Below are positions 26,471 through 35,945 of a stretch of 64,000 nt of DNA, piece by piece (within the stretch, counting starts at the first letter, position 1; each line of letters starts with the position of its first letter). The DNA lies in assembly GCF_901482445.1 (NCBI RefSeq), contig NZ_LR590477.1:248001-312000 (forward strand). The letters run 5' to 3'. A program made the translations under genes and the position numbers. The DNA is from Neisseria lactamica (lineage in GTDB: Bacteria > Pseudomonadota > Gammaproteobacteria > Burkholderiales > Neisseriaceae). A model generated the notes under the pieces. It was not told the DNA's origin, searched no databases, and was given only the letters and a program-made list of their open reading frames with translations.

Positions 26471-28171
26471 ATGTCCGTCAAAATCCAAACCCGATCCGTC
26501 AATACCAACGTTTTTAATCATTTGCTCACCGCCGGTGCCGATCCTTTAATCGCCCGGCTTTGTGCCTCGCGCGGTGTGCAAAGTCCTGCCGAATTGGACG
26601 ACAAACTCGCTTCCCTCCTGCCTTATCAAACGCTGACGAATTGCGAAGCCGCCGCCCGCCGTTTGGCGGATGCGGTTGGGCGCAAGGAAAAAATCCTGAT
26701 TGTCGCCGACTATGATGCCGACGGCGCGACTGCGTGTGCCGTCGGTTTGGACGGTTTGGCGGCGATGGGCGCGAAAGTGGATTTCCTCGTGCCCAACCGC
26801 TTTGAGCACGGCTACGGCTTAACGCCCGAACTGGCTGAAATCGCGGTAGAGCAAGGTGTGGATTTGCTGATTACGGTGGATAACGGCATTGCCAGTATCG
26901 CAGGCGTGGCGCGCGCGCAGGCTTTGGGTTTGGATGTGATTGTAACCGACCACCATCTGCCTGCCGAGACCGTACCCGACTGCATCATTGTCAATCCGAA
27001 CCAAAAAGGCTGCGGTTTCCAAAGCAAAAGCTTGGCGGGCGTGGGCGTAATTTTTTATGTGTTGACGGCGTTGCGTGCCGAATTGCGCCGCCGCAATTAT
27101 TTTTCAGACGGCATGAAAGAGCCGAATCTGGGCGACCTTTTGGATTTGGTCGCACTCGGTACCGTTGCCGATGTCGTTACTCTAGACCACAACAACCGCA
27201 TCCTCGTGTCGCAAGGTTTGAAACGGATGCGTTTGGGCAAAATGCGCCCCGGCATCCGCGCCTTGTTTGAAGTGGCGCGACGGGATTGGCGCAAGGCCCA
27301 GCCTTTCGATATGGGTTTTGCATTGGGCCCGCGCATCAACGCCGCCGGACGGCTGGACGATATGTCGGTCGGCATCGCCTGCCTGTTGGCGCGAGATGAT
27401 GCCGAAGCGCAGGAACTGGCGGCGCAGTTGAACAACCTCAATATCGAACGCCGCGAAATCGAGCAATCTATGCTGCAAGACGCGTTGAACGCCTTTCCCG
27501 AAACCCTACCTTCAGGTCAGACGACCCTAGTCGCCTACCGCGACGACTTCCATCAAGGCGTGGTCGGCATCGTTGCCAGCCGCCTCAAAGACCGTTTTTA
27601 TCGTCCGACCATCGTGTTTGCGCCTGCCGACAACGGCGAAGTGCGCGGTTCGGGGCGTTCCATTCCCAACCTGCACCTGCGTGATGCTTTGGATTTGGTG
27701 TCCAAACGCCATCCCGATTTGATTTTGAAATTCGGCGGACACGCGATGGCGGCGGGTTTGAGCATACTTGAACACAATATTCCCGCGTTTCAGACGGCCT
27801 TTGAAGAAGCCGTGCGCGAAATGGTGTGCGAAGACGATTTGTCGCAAACTTTCATCACCGACGGCAGCCTGCCTGCACGTGACATCACGTTGGAACAGGC
27901 GCAAAACCTTGCCCGACACGTTTGGGGACAGGGCTTCGCGCCGCCGAGTTTTACCGACGAATTTCATGTTGTCCGCCAGCAGCCTTTGGGCGCGGAGGGT
28001 AAACACAAAAAAGCGTGGCTGCAAAAAGACGGTTGCGAATTTGAAGCCATGTTTTGGCGTTGTAGCGAAGACATTCCCGAATACATCCGCACGGTGTACC
28101 GCCCCGTTGCCAACGAATGGCGGAATAATCTCGAATTACAGCTTTATATCGACTACTGGGAAGCGGCGTAG
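26471..28171 (+). CDS. recJ: Single-stranded-DNA-specific exonuclease RecJ
   Basis: The 566-residue 5'-3' ssDNA exonuclease works in RecF-type recombination and repair. DHH-family metal motifs are visible: VADYDADGATACAV (motif I), TVDNGIAS, VTDHHLPAE (the DHH motif), and LVALGTVADVVTLD. The GSGRSIPNLHLRDAL and GGHAMAAGLSI blocks belong to the DHHA1 domain. RecJ is known to take part in neisserial pilin recombination. Two uptake sequences lie inside. Confidence 0.95.
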   Translation: MSVKIQTRSVNTNVFNHLLTAGADPLIARLCASRGVQSPAELDDKLASLLPYQTLTNCEAAARRLADAVGRKEKILIVADYDADGATACAVGLDGLAAMGAKVDFLVPNRFEHGYGLTPELAEIAVEQGVDLLITVDNGIASIAGVARAQALGLDVIVTDHHLPAETVPDCIIVNPNQKGCGFQSKSLAGVGVIFYVLTALRAELRRRNYFSDGMKEPNLGDLLDLVALGTVADVVTLDHNNRILVSQGLKRMRLGKMRPGIRALFEVARRDWRKAQPFDMGFALGPRINAAGRLDDMSVGIACLLARDDAEAQELAAQLNNLNIERREIEQSMLQDALNAFPETLPSGQTTLVAYRDDFHQGVVGIVASRLKDRFYRPTIVFAPADNGEVRGSGRSIPNLHLRDALDLVSKRHPDLILKFGGHAMAAGLSILEHNIPAFQTAFEEAVREMVCEDDLSQTFITDGSLPARDITLEQAQNLARHVWGQGFAPPSFTDEFHVVRQQPLGAEGKHKKAWLQKDGCEFEAMFWRCSEDIPEYIRTVYRPVANEWRNNLELQLYIDYWEAA

Positions 28172-28253
28172 AGGCGGCGGAACGCTGTTTGAATGTGATT
28201 TCTGTTGTTTGTACGACGGGAATGTTCCCAATCGGAAAAGGTGCATCAAATTT

Positions 28254-28288
28254 CAGACTCTGCCGCAAAAGCAGGGTCTGATTTTTTT
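28254..28288 (+). terminator. Rho-independent terminator after recJ
   Basis: Stem CAGACTCTGC / GCAGGGTCTG (one G-T pair) with a 7-base loop, followed by a 7-T run. Confidence 0.8.
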
Positions 28289-28299
28289 GGAGGGCAATC

Positions 28300-28308
28300 T
28301 GTTATAAT
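28300..28308 (+). promoter_or_regulatory. Extended -10 promoter candidate for pcnB
   Basis: TGTTATAAT is a full extended -10 just after the recJ terminator. It would give a pcnB leader of about 145 nt. Confidence 0.55.
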
Positions 28309-28458
28309 GACGCGTTGCCGCCGCAAGGGCGGCGCGATTCGGACGGCGTAGTTTCTACGCCTTTTGTTTATGGTTTTCGACATCTTGCGGAATCGTACCG
28401 CCCGATGCCGTCTGAAACGGTTGCCCGTGGAGATGCCGCTCTCCGGGTCAGAGTATTT

Positions 28459-29814
28459 ATGTTGAAAAAATGGTTGAATAAGATGCTGCCTTCCAGTCGG
28501 AGCAGTAAAAAAGCGGAAAGTAAAACGGTCATTCCTGCCGAAAGACACAACATCCGTGCCGAAATGTTGAGCTTTGCCGCCGAAAACGTCATACGCCGCC
28601 TGAAAGAGGCGGGGTTTCAGGCTTATGTGGTCGGCGGCGCGGTCAGGGATTTGCTGCTCGGCATCGAACCCAAGGATTTCGATGTCGCAACCGATGCCAC
28701 GCCCGAACAGGTGCACAAACTCTTCCGCCGCAGCCGCATCATCGGCAGGCGTTTTCAAATCGTCCACGTTATGAACGGAGCGGAAACCATAGAGGTAACG
28801 ACTTTCCGGGGCGGTGCGAAGGTTCAGCAGAACGCGCGCGGCAGAATCATGAAGGACAACACCTACGGCAGCATCGGGGAGGACGCGATGCGGCGCGACT
28901 TTACCTGCAACGCGCTGTATTACGACCCGGAAACAGAAGAAATTTTGGATTTCCACAACGGGGTTGCCGATATTGCCGCGCGCCGGCTGGTCATGATCGG
29001 CGATGCTGCCGAACGCTATCAGGAAGACCCCGTCAGGATTTTGCGCGCCATCCGCCTGTCGGGCAAATTGGGCTTCAAACTGTCGGAAGAAACCGCCGCA
29101 CCGATTGCCGAATCGATATGCCGTCTGAAGCACGAACCTGTGGCAAGGCTGTTTGACGAAATCATGAAGCTGCTGTTTTCAGGGCACGCGGCGGCGTGTC
29201 TGCAGGTTTTGCGGCGGTTTGACTGCACCGGCATCCACCCGCTTTTGGATGCCTTGGGCGTTTCAGACGGCATCGCCGGAAAAATGACGGCGTCTGCACT
29301 GAAAAATACCGACGAAAGGCTGCGCGCCGACAAATCGGTTTCGGTCGGCTTCGTGTTGGCCGCCCTAATGTGGCCGGAATTGGACCGCCGTTGGCAGGCA
29401 AACCTGCAACAGGGTTTGAAACCCGCGCCCGCCATGTCCGATGCAATCAATACGATGCGCGAAACCGTCGAACGCGGTTGGGGCGTGCCGCAACGCTTTT
29501 CCGCCACGATGCGCGAAATTTGGATGTTCCAGCCGCAGTTTGAGAACCGCAAAGGCGCAAGGCCGCACAAACTGTTTGCACAGGCCCGTTTCCGCGCCGC
29601 TTATGATTTCCTGCTCTTGCGCGCCGAAACCGGCAATGCGGACCGCGCCCTTGCCGAGTGGTGGACGGCGTTTCAGACGGCATCGCCGGAACAGCGGGCC
29701 GATATGACCAAAAACGAAGCCGCCCGGAACGGGAAAAACGAAGGACAGGTGAAAAAACGCCGCCGGCGCAGGCGCAAGCCCAAACCGAAAGTTGCGGGAA
29801 TGGATTGGGAATAA
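28459..29814 (+). CDS. pcnB: Poly(A) polymerase I
   Basis: The 451-residue nucleotidyltransferase adds 3' poly(A) tails and so speeds RNA decay. The N-terminal region has VVGGAVRDLLLGIEPKDFDV with the G-G-x-R-D and D-x-D residues, then ATDATPEQVHKLFRRSRIIG. The RNA-binding neck GRIMKDNTYGSIGEDAMRRD follows. The C-terminal tail KKRRRRRRKPKPKV is highly basic, as in PcnB rather than CCA-adding enzymes. The ATG at 28459 (MLKKWLNK) is preferred; the frame opens at 28315 inside the leader. Three uptake sequences lie inside. Confidence 0.92.
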   Translation: MLKKWLNKMLPSSRSSKKAESKTVIPAERHNIRAEMLSFAAENVIRRLKEAGFQAYVVGGAVRDLLLGIEPKDFDVATDATPEQVHKLFRRSRIIGRRFQIVHVMNGAETIEVTTFRGGAKVQQNARGRIMKDNTYGSIGEDAMRRDFTCNALYYDPETEEILDFHNGVADIAARRLVMIGDAAERYQEDPVRILRAIRLSGKLGFKLSEETAAPIAESICRLKHEPVARLFDEIMKLLFSGHAAACLQVLRRFDCTGIHPLLDALGVSDGIAGKMTASALKNTDERLRADKSVSVGFVLAALMWPELDRRWQANLQQGLKPAPAMSDAINTMRETVERGWGVPQRFSATMREIWMFQPQFENRKGARPHKLFAQARFRAAYDFLLLRAETGNADRALAEWWTAFQTASPEQRADMTKNEAARNGKNEGQVKKRRRRRRKPKPKVAGMDWE

Positions 29815-29924
29815 CGGTCAACAGACAAGGAGCAATGAAGTTTCAACGCATAGGATGAAGCATAAAGTGCCGTTTCATGTATTATCCTGATTTGTGAGGG
29901 ACTTCATCCCTGCAAATAAAGTCT

Positions 29925-29966
29925 GACCCTGCCGCCCTGAAAAAGGATGTCCGGGCGGGCAGGGTT
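29925..29966 (+). promoter_or_regulatory. GC-rich hairpin in the leader of the small secreted protein
   Basis: CCCTGCCGCCC pairs with GGGCGGGCAGGG around a 14-base loop, ending about 20 bp before the ATG at 29987. There is no T-run, so it is not a simple terminator. It may shape translation of the next gene or end the pcnB transcript. Confidence 0.4.
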
Positions 29967-29986
29967 CGGGCAACAAGGAAGAATTG

Positions 29987-30310
29987 ATGAAAAAATGTAT
30001 TTTGGGCATTTTGACCGCGTGTGCCGCCATGCCTGCATTTGCCGGCAGAACCGGCGATTTGGAAGCACGTTTGGCACAGTTGGAACACCGTGTCGCCGTA
30101 TTGGAAAGCGGCGGCAATACCGTCAAAACCGACCTTTCCGGTTCAAATTCCGCCATGTATGTATGCAGCGTTACGCCTTTTCAAAAGACGTTTGAGGCAG
30201 GCGGCCGGAATGAAGGCGTGGCGCGGCAGAAAGTGCGTCAGGCGTGCAACCGCGAAACTTCGGCAATGTTTTGCGAAGATGAGGCAATCCGATGCAGAAA
30301 ATTCGATTGA
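29987..30310 (+). CDS. Small secreted (periplasmic) protein of unknown function
   Basis: The 107-residue protein starts with a clear Sec signal (KKCILGILTACAAMPAFA, cleavage before GRTGD). The mature N-terminus has a short amphipathic heptad helix (LEARLAQLEHRVAVLES), which suggests oligomerisation. The C-terminal half has four cysteines (YVCSVTP, RQACNRE, MFCEDEA, IRCRKFD), suitable for two disulfides. I do not recognise a family. The ATG follows AAGGAAGAATTG; a TTG one codon earlier is less likely. Confidence 0.7.
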   Translation: MKKCILGILTACAAMPAFAGRTGDLEARLAQLEHRVAVLESGGNTVKTDLSGSNSAMYVCSVTPFQKTFEAGGRNEGVARQKVRQACNRETSAMFCEDEAIRCRKFD

Positions 30311-30414
30311 TGTATCGCTTGGACGGATAAAGAAACGGATACGGAATCCTGCTTCCGTATCCGTTTTTTCTGCCCGATTTTCCGTGCATCGGGTTTCAGA
30401 CGGCATCCGCTCCG

Positions 30415-31374
30415 TCATTCCCGTTCAGGTTCTGCCGATTCGTAGGCTTCGACGATTTTTTGAACCAAAGGATGCCGGACAACGTCTTCGCCGGTAAAGG
30501 TATGGAAATACAGCCCTTCCACGCCGCGCAGTTTCTCACGCGCGTCTTTCAATCCCGATTTGATGTTTTTGGGCAGGTCGATTTGGCTGGTGTCGCCGGT
30601 AATGACGGCTTTCGCGCCGAAGCCGATGCGGGTCAGGAACATTTTCATTTGTTCGGGCGTGGTGTTTTGCGCCTCGTCGAGGATGATGTATGCGCCGTTG
30701 AGCGTCCTGCCGCGCATATAGGCGAGCGGGGCGATTTCGATCAGACCTTTTTCAATCAGTTTGGTTACACGGTCGAAGCCCATCAGGTCATAGAGCGCGT
30801 CATAAAGCGGACGGAGGTAGGGATCGACTTTTTGGGTCAGGTCGCCGGGCAGGAAGCCCAGTTTCTCGCCGGCTTCGACGGCGGGGCGCACTAAAATGAT
30901 GCGTTCGACTTGGTGTTTTTCCATCGCATCGACGGCGGCGGCGACGGCGAGATAGGTTTTGCCCGTGCCTGCGGGCCCCAACCCGAATACGATGTCGTGC
31001 TTGAGCAGGGCGCGGATATAGCCGTTCTGCCTGGGAGTCCTGCCGCCGATGCTGCCGCGCTTGGTGCGGAAATAATAGGCGTGGTCATGGTTTTTTTCCT
31101 GATGCCCGGCATCTTCGGTTTGTGCTTCGACGGCGGCAAGGCGGATGTCGTTGTCGTCCAAATCGCGTGTCTGCGCCGTTTCCAAGAGTTTGAGCAGGGC
31201 GCGTTTGCCGGCGTGTGCAAATGCGCCGTTGAGGGTGAAATGTTCAAAACGGCGGCTGATGTGGATATCGAGTGCTTTGGCAAGCGAATCGAGGTTGCTG
31301 TCGAAAGAACCGCACAGGCGTTGCAACGCCGAGTTGCCGGTTTCTTCCAAATGCAGGTGGACGGTATGGGTCAT
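30415..31374 (-). CDS. PhoH-family ATPase (PhoL/YbeZ-like)
   Basis: The 319-residue predicted RNA-associated ATPase has Walker A GPAGTGKTYLAVAAAVDA near residue 135, Walker B IILDEAQNTTPEQMKMFLTR, and GDTSQIDLP. Its N-terminal YbeZ-type extension includes the LLKLLETAQTRDL region. In many bacteria it precedes ybeY; here the next gene on the strand is not ybeY. Role: probably ribosome or RNA metabolism, by family. Confidence 0.88.
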   Translation of the reverse strand: MTHTVHLHLEETGNSALQRLCGSFDSNLDSLAKALDIHISRRFEHFTLNGAFAHAGKRALLKLLETAQTRDLDDNDIRLAAVEAQTEDAGHQEKNHDHAYYFRTKRGSIGGRTPRQNGYIRALLKHDIVFGLGPAGTGKTYLAVAAAVDAMEKHQVERIILVRPAVEAGEKLGFLPGDLTQKVDPYLRPLYDALYDLMGFDRVTKLIEKGLIEIAPLAYMRGRTLNGAYIILDEAQNTTPEQMKMFLTRIGFGAKAVITGDTSQIDLPKNIKSGLKDAREKLRGVEGLYFHTFTGEDVVRHPLVQKIVEAYESAEPERE

Positions 31375-31575
31375 ATGTTCATCCGAATGGTTGGATATTG
31401 TGTGATTTTAATCTATTTTGCCGGCGTTTTTGCATCGGATTTGGCGGCTGCCTGCCGATAACGGGTTTGCGGGGCGGCAGGAATAAAAACGCGGGTCTGA
31501 AATAATTGCCCCGCACTAACGCAATTTGGCGCGCCGGTGTGTTAGATTGGCGGTTTTTCAAGTAAGGAGGCGGAT

Positions 31576-32280
31576 ATGTTGCGTTCTATTTTGGCGGCTT
31601 CCCTGCTGGCGGTATCTTTTCCGGCGGCGGCTGAGGCATTGAATTACAATATTGTCGAATTTTCCGAATCGGCGGGTGTCGAGGTGGCGCAGGATACAAT
31701 GTCCGCGCGTTTCCAAGTGATGGCGGAAGGACGGGACAAAAATGCCGTCAATGCCGAGTTTGTTAAAAAATTCAACAATTTCATCAGAAAATCAAAAAAC
31801 GGGGGGTTTAAAACCGAATTGGTATCGCGCAGTGCGATGCCGCGCTATCAATATACCAACGGCAGACGCATTCAAACCGGCTGGGAGGAGCGTGCGGAAT
31901 TTAAGGCGGAGGGCAGGGATTTTGACGCGTTGAACCGTTTTATTGCCGATGTTCAGGCGGATGCCGCGTTGGAATATACGGATTTTTATGTGTCGAGCGA
32001 ACGCCGCAACGAGGTCATCGATCAGGTCAGCAAGGATGCTGTTTTGCGTTTCAAGGCGCGTGCCGAAAAGTTGGCGGGCGTTTTGGGTGCGCCCGGTTAT
32101 AAAATCGTCAAATTGAATTTGGGACACATCGGCAGCCATATCGCGGGTGGCGGAGCTGTTCGGGCAAAAATGCTGCGCGCGATGCCGATGGCGGCAAGCT
32201 ACGGCGCGGAGGGTACGGATTCCGTCGCGCCGGGCGTGGAGGAAATCAGCATCAGTGTCAATGGGACGGTTCAATTCTAG
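31576..32280 (+). CDS. SIMPL-domain (DUF541) periplasmic protein
   Basis: The 234-residue protein starts with a signal peptide (LRSILAASLLAVSFPAAAEA). A DUF541/SIMPL domain covers most of the rest, with the pattern DTMSARFQVMAEGRDKNAVN, then QVSKDAVLRFKARAEKLAGV and a C-terminal ISISVNGTVQF. Homologues (e.g. YggE-like) are periplasmic or outer-membrane proteins linked to stress, without a settled activity. AAGGAGG lies just before the ATG. Confidence 0.82.
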   Translation: MLRSILAASLLAVSFPAAAEALNYNIVEFSESAGVEVAQDTMSARFQVMAEGRDKNAVNAEFVKKFNNFIRKSKNGGFKTELVSRSAMPRYQYTNGRRIQTGWEERAEFKAEGRDFDALNRFIADVQADAALEYTDFYVSSERRNEVIDQVSKDAVLRFKARAEKLAGVLGAPGYKIVKLNLGHIGSHIAGGGAVRAKMLRAMPMAASYGAEGTDSVAPGVEEISISVNGTVQF

Positions 32281-32298
32281 CTGCGGATAAACAGGCAG

Positions 32299-32340
32299 AT
32301 GCCGTCTGAAACCGGATGATGCGGTTCAGACGGCATTTTG
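32299..32340. terminator. Uptake-sequence inverted-pair terminator
   Basis: ATGCCGTCTGAA / TTCAGACGGCAT hairpin between the convergent SIMPL and dcd genes, followed by TTTTG. Confidence 0.8.
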
Positions 32341-32344
32341 TATT

Positions 32345-32911
32345 TCAGGCTTTGGGCAGGGTTACGCCGGTTTGCCCCATATATTTGCCGTTGCGGTCTT
32401 TGTAGGAAGTTTCGCACACTTCGTCGCTCTCGAAGAAGAGGACTTGCGCCACGCCTTCGCCGGCGTAGATTTTGGCGGGCAGGGGGGTGGTGTTGGAAAA
32501 TTCGAGGGTAACGTAGCCTTCCCATTCCGGTTCGAACGGGGTAACGTTGACGATGATGCCGCAGCGGGCGTAGGTGGATTTTCCTAGGCAGACGGTCAGG
32601 ACGTTGCGCGGGATGCGGAAATATTCGACCGTGCGCGCCAGTGCGAAGGAGTTGGGCGGGATGATGCAGCAGTCGTCTTCGACGGTAACGAAGTTTTTGG
32701 GATCGAAGTTTTTGGGATCGACGATGGTGCTGTTGATGTTGGTAAAAATTTTAAATTCGTTGGCGCAGCGGATGTCGTAGCCGTAGCTGGACGTACCGTA
32801 GGAGATGATGCGTTTGCCGTCGGACTCTTTGATTTGGTTCGGCTCGAAGGGGTCGATCATACCGAACTCTTCGCTCATACGGCGTATCCATTTGTCGGAC
32901 TTGATGCTCAT
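32345..32911 (-). CDS. dcd: dCTP deaminase
   Basis: The 188-residue trimeric enzyme deaminates dCTP to dUTP for dTMP synthesis. The substrate/catalytic motif VCLGKSTYARCGI is near residue 110, followed by NVTPFEPEWEGYVTLEFSN with the catalytic Glu, and the C-terminal GKYMGQTGVTLPK that closes the site. The ATG at 32911 (MSIKSDKWI) follows AAGGAAAAC. Confidence 0.95.
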   Translation of the reverse strand: MSIKSDKWIRRMSEEFGMIDPFEPNQIKESDGKRIISYGTSSYGYDIRCANEFKIFTNINSTIVDPKNFDPKNFVTVEDDCCIIPPNSFALARTVEYFRIPRNVLTVCLGKSTYARCGIIVNVTPFEPEWEGYVTLEFSNTTPLPAKIYAGEGVAQVLFFESDEVCETSYKDRNGKYMGQTGVTLPKA

Positions 32912-32977
32912 AGTGTTTTCCTTGTTTCTTGCGGTGTTCGGACAAAGCATTCGGGGATGCCGTCTGAAAACGGGGTC

Positions 32978-33394
32978 TTATTTGTTTTTGGGCAGTTTCA
33001 CTTCTTTAATCATGCCGTTTTCGCATTTCATAATGAAAAGGGTTTCGCCGTTCTGCGAGACGGTAAACCTGCCGTGCGCTAGGCCTTTTTTGAACGTGCC
33101 CGACAATGCCATATTGCGGAATTTGGTACTGTCGGAATTGAACGGTTCGAGAAATACTTCGCGGCCGGCGGCAACGGTATAAACGCCTTGTCCGTCGAAC
33201 TTGCCGTTTTTGAACGAACCGGTATAACCGCGCCCGTCCCGGCAGCGCCATATGCCCTTGCCGGAGGGTTTGCCGTCTTTGCCGACACCGCCCTCGTAGG
33301 TGCAGCCGGCTTCCTGATAGGAAGTCAGGACGGCGGCCGGTGCGGGGAGGGCGAACATAATGGCGGACAGTAGGAATGCGGGGTGTTTAAGCAT
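32978..33394 (-). CDS. Secreted MORN-repeat protein
   Basis: The 138-residue protein has a signal peptide (LKHPAFLLSAIMFALPAPAA) followed by three or four MORN-like repeats: YEGGVGKDGKPSGKGIW, YTGSFKNGKFDGQGVY, and FKKGLAHGRF. Two cysteines (AGCTYEG and IWRCRDG) could form a disulfide. MORN repeats mediate protein or lipid contact; the function here is unknown. It lies between rdgC and dcd with single uptake sequences on both sides (33433-33442 and 32957-32968). Confidence 0.78.
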   Translation of the reverse strand: MLKHPAFLLSAIMFALPAPAAVLTSYQEAGCTYEGGVGKDGKPSGKGIWRCRDGRGYTGSFKNGKFDGQGVYTVAAGREVFLEPFNSDSTKFRNMALSGTFKKGLAHGRFTVSQNGETLFIMKCENGMIKEVKLPKNK

Positions 33395-33445
33395 AAGGGT
33401 TATTCCATTGGATTTTGGCCGACGGTATAAAAGCCGTCTGAAAAA

Positions 33446-34345
33446 TCAATCTTGCCGGCCGCCCAAATAAGCAATCAGTTCATCGAGCATCGTACCGACT
33501 GCTTCCGCCATTAAGATTTGCGAGGCGAAGGCAAGGCCGGCGGCATCGCCGCCGCTGTTTTCAGCTTCTTCCTGCAATACGTCGAGGTATTGGATGCGCT
33601 TGAGCGTGAAGTCTTGCGTGAGGATAAAGGCGATTTGTTCGCGCCACACCAAGCCCAGCCGGGTAACGGTTTTGCCGTTTTTGACGTGTTGGACGACTTC
33701 GTCGTCGGTCAAATCCTGTTTGGAGATTTTGACGACAGGTGCGGCATCGCCCGCGCCTTTGAGTTCGCAATCGCTGTCCAATTCAAAACCGCCTTCGCAA
33801 TGCCCTTGCAGCAGCCAGCCGGTCATCAGGGAAGAGGGCGATTGTTTGGTATTCGGCAGCGAGGCTTCCAAACCGCCCAAGGCTTCGCGCAGCTTGGTCA
33901 GGATGTTTTCCGCTTTGGCGGAAGCCGCGTTGTTGACGAGCAGGTAGCCGCGCCGGGTATCGAAAACGGCTTCGGTGCGGCTGCTGCGGGTAAACGCGCG
34001 GGGCAGCAGGTCGTCGGTAATCTGTTCTTTAAGCTCTTGTTTTTCTTTGCGACCGACATTGCGGGCCTCATTGTCTTGAATTTCGGCGATTTTTTCATCC
34101 AAAATATCGCGGATAACGCCGGCGGGCAGGACTTTTTCCTCTTTTTTCAGGGCGACGCGCCAAGTGTCGTCGGCAGGGAAGACCGGATCGGGGGAGAAAG
34201 GGACAGGCGCGGCAAAGCCTTCGCTAAACCAGTCCAAACCCTGGCAGCGGGCAAATCCGGATTGCGCCAATTTGTCGGAAAGGACTTCCAATTCGGGCAG
34301 CTTTTCTTTGTCGAGCAGGTAAAAGCTGATTTGTTTGAACCACAT
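33446..34345 (-). CDS. rdgC: Recombination-associated protein RdgC
   Basis: The 299-residue ring-forming DNA-binding protein limits RecA action. In gonococci rdgC is needed for efficient pilin antigenic variation. Family signatures are the N-terminal MWFKQISFYLLDKEKL, AFTRSSRTEAVFDTRRGYLLV in the middle, and DFTLKRIQYLDVLQEEAENS near the end. The ATG has a CAGGAAAC site. It starts 30 bp after the der stop, so the two are probably co-transcribed. Confidence 0.94.
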   Translation of the reverse strand: MWFKQISFYLLDKEKLPELEVLSDKLAQSGFARCQGLDWFSEGFAAPVPFSPDPVFPADDTWRVALKKEEKVLPAGVIRDILDEKIAEIQDNEARNVGRKEKQELKEQITDDLLPRAFTRSSRTEAVFDTRRGYLLVNNAASAKAENILTKLREALGGLEASLPNTKQSPSSLMTGWLLQGHCEGGFELDSDCELKGAGDAAPVVKISKQDLTDDEVVQHVKNGKTVTRLGLVWREQIAFILTQDFTLKRIQYLDVLQEEAENSGGDAAGLAFASQILMAEAVGTMLDELIAYLGGRQD

Positions 34346-34375
34346 AATGTTTCCTGTTGTTTGAAATGACGGGAA

Positions 34376-35833
34376 TTATCTGCTGAATTGTTTTTTCACG
34401 CTGACTTTGGTTTTCTTTTTGAAACGATTTTTCTCTTCCTTGCGGCCTTCGCGTTTCTCAATACGGTTGCTCAAGCTGACGCGGCGCAACGGTTTTTTCT
34501 TCGGCTTGTCGTCGGCATTTTCATACGGGTTTTCCGAAACATTGTATTGAATCCGCAACGGCGTACCTTGCAGATTGAAGGCTTTGCGGAACGTTTGGGT
34601 CAGATAGCGCGTATAGCTGTCGGAAATCGCGTGCAGCGAATTGCCGTGCACCACAATCACCGGCGGATTCATACCGCCCTGGTGGGCATAACGCATTTTC
34701 GGACGCACCAAGCCGGCACGCGGCGGCTGTTGGCGTTCGACGGCGGTTTGCAATACGCGCGTGATTTTCGGCGTCGGCATCTTAATCATCGCCGCGTTGT
34801 AGGCAGCCTGAATGCTGTCGAACAAACCGTCTATGCCGCGTTCTTTCAACGCGGAAATAAAGTGGAACTTGGCAAAATCAAGGAAATACAGTTTGCGGGA
34901 AATGTCGCGTTTCACTTGCTCGCGACGCTCTTCGCTGATGCCGTCCCATTTGTTGACGGCAACCACCAGCGCGCGTCCCGCTTCCAAAGCAAAACCTGCA
35001 ATCGTCGCATCTTGGTCGGCAATGTCCTGCTGCGCGTCCAATACCAAAACAGCAACATTTGCCGCTTCAACCGCCTGCATAGCTTTGATAACAGAGAACT
35101 TTTCCACCGCTTCATCCACTTTGCCGCGACGGCGCACACCTGCGGTATCGATGATGGTAAACGGTTTGCCTTCACGTTCAAAATCGATGTGGATACTGTC
35201 GCGCGTAGTGCCTGCCATATCGAAGGCAATCACGCGCTCTTCGCCGAGAATGGCGTTTACCAAGGTCGATTTACCGACATTGGGGCGGCCGATTACAGCG
35301 AAAACAGGATGTTTCGCTGCTTCCTCTTCCTTTTCAGGCTCAGGGAAGGTTTCCAAAATATCTTCAATCAGATAATACACGCCATCGCCGTGCGCACCTG
35401 AAATCACATAAGGGTCGCCCAAGGCAAGTTCGTAGAACTCGGCGGCAAGCACGGCCCTATTACCGCCCTCGCCTTTATTCACGGCCAAATAAACAGGGCG
35501 CGGACTTTGGCGCAAACGGTCGGCAATGATTTTGTCTTGCGGCGTCAAACCGGTACGGCCGTCCACCAAAAACACAACTGCATCGGCTTCATCGACAGCC
35601 TGCAAGGTTTGTTTTGCCATTTCGTGCAAAATGCCGCTATCGACAACCGGCTCGAAACCGCCGGTATCGATGACCAAATAAGGTTTGCTGCCGACTTTGC
35701 CGTGTCCGTAATGGCGGTCGCGGGTCAGGCCGGGCAGGTCGTGTACGAGTGCGTCTTTGGTGCGCGTCAAACGGTTGAATAAAGTAGATTTACCGACGTT
35801 GGGGCGGCCGACAAGCGCGATGGTTGGTTTCAT
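34376..35833 (-). CDS. der: Ribosome-associated GTPase Der (EngA)
   Basis: The 485-residue essential 50S-assembly GTPase has two tandem G domains, each with GRPNVGKSTLFN / GRPNVGKSTLVN P-loops (about residues 8 and 185), and a KH-like C-terminal domain. A long basic tail (KKKPLRRVSL, then KKKTKVSVKKQ) ends the protein. The ATG at 35833 (MKPTIALVG) fits the family; the open frame to 35878 adds unrelated residues. It is separated from yfgM by an uptake-sequence hairpin and no bamB. Confidence 0.96.
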   Translation of the reverse strand: MKPTIALVGRPNVGKSTLFNRLTRTKDALVHDLPGLTRDRHYGHGKVGSKPYLVIDTGGFEPVVDSGILHEMAKQTLQAVDEADAVVFLVDGRTGLTPQDKIIADRLRQSPRPVYLAVNKGEGGNRAVLAAEFYELALGDPYVISGAHGDGVYYLIEDILETFPEPEKEEEAAKHPVFAVIGRPNVGKSTLVNAILGEERVIAFDMAGTTRDSIHIDFEREGKPFTIIDTAGVRRRGKVDEAVEKFSVIKAMQAVEAANVAVLVLDAQQDIADQDATIAGFALEAGRALVVAVNKWDGISEERREQVKRDISRKLYFLDFAKFHFISALKERGIDGLFDSIQAAYNAAMIKMPTPKITRVLQTAVERQQPPRAGLVRPKMRYAHQGGMNPPVIVVHGNSLHAISDSYTRYLTQTFRKAFNLQGTPLRIQYNVSENPYENADDKPKKKPLRRVSLSNRIEKREGRKEEKNRFKKKTKVSVKKQFSR

Positions 35834-35945
35834 GACTGGGTCTTTCTGTGTCAAGTGCCGTTCGGGAGAACTGAACACGAGCAGGTGCCTATAAAGACAC
35901 GGTTAATGGGTTTGCAGGCAATGGCAGAAAAAAATGTGATGGGAA

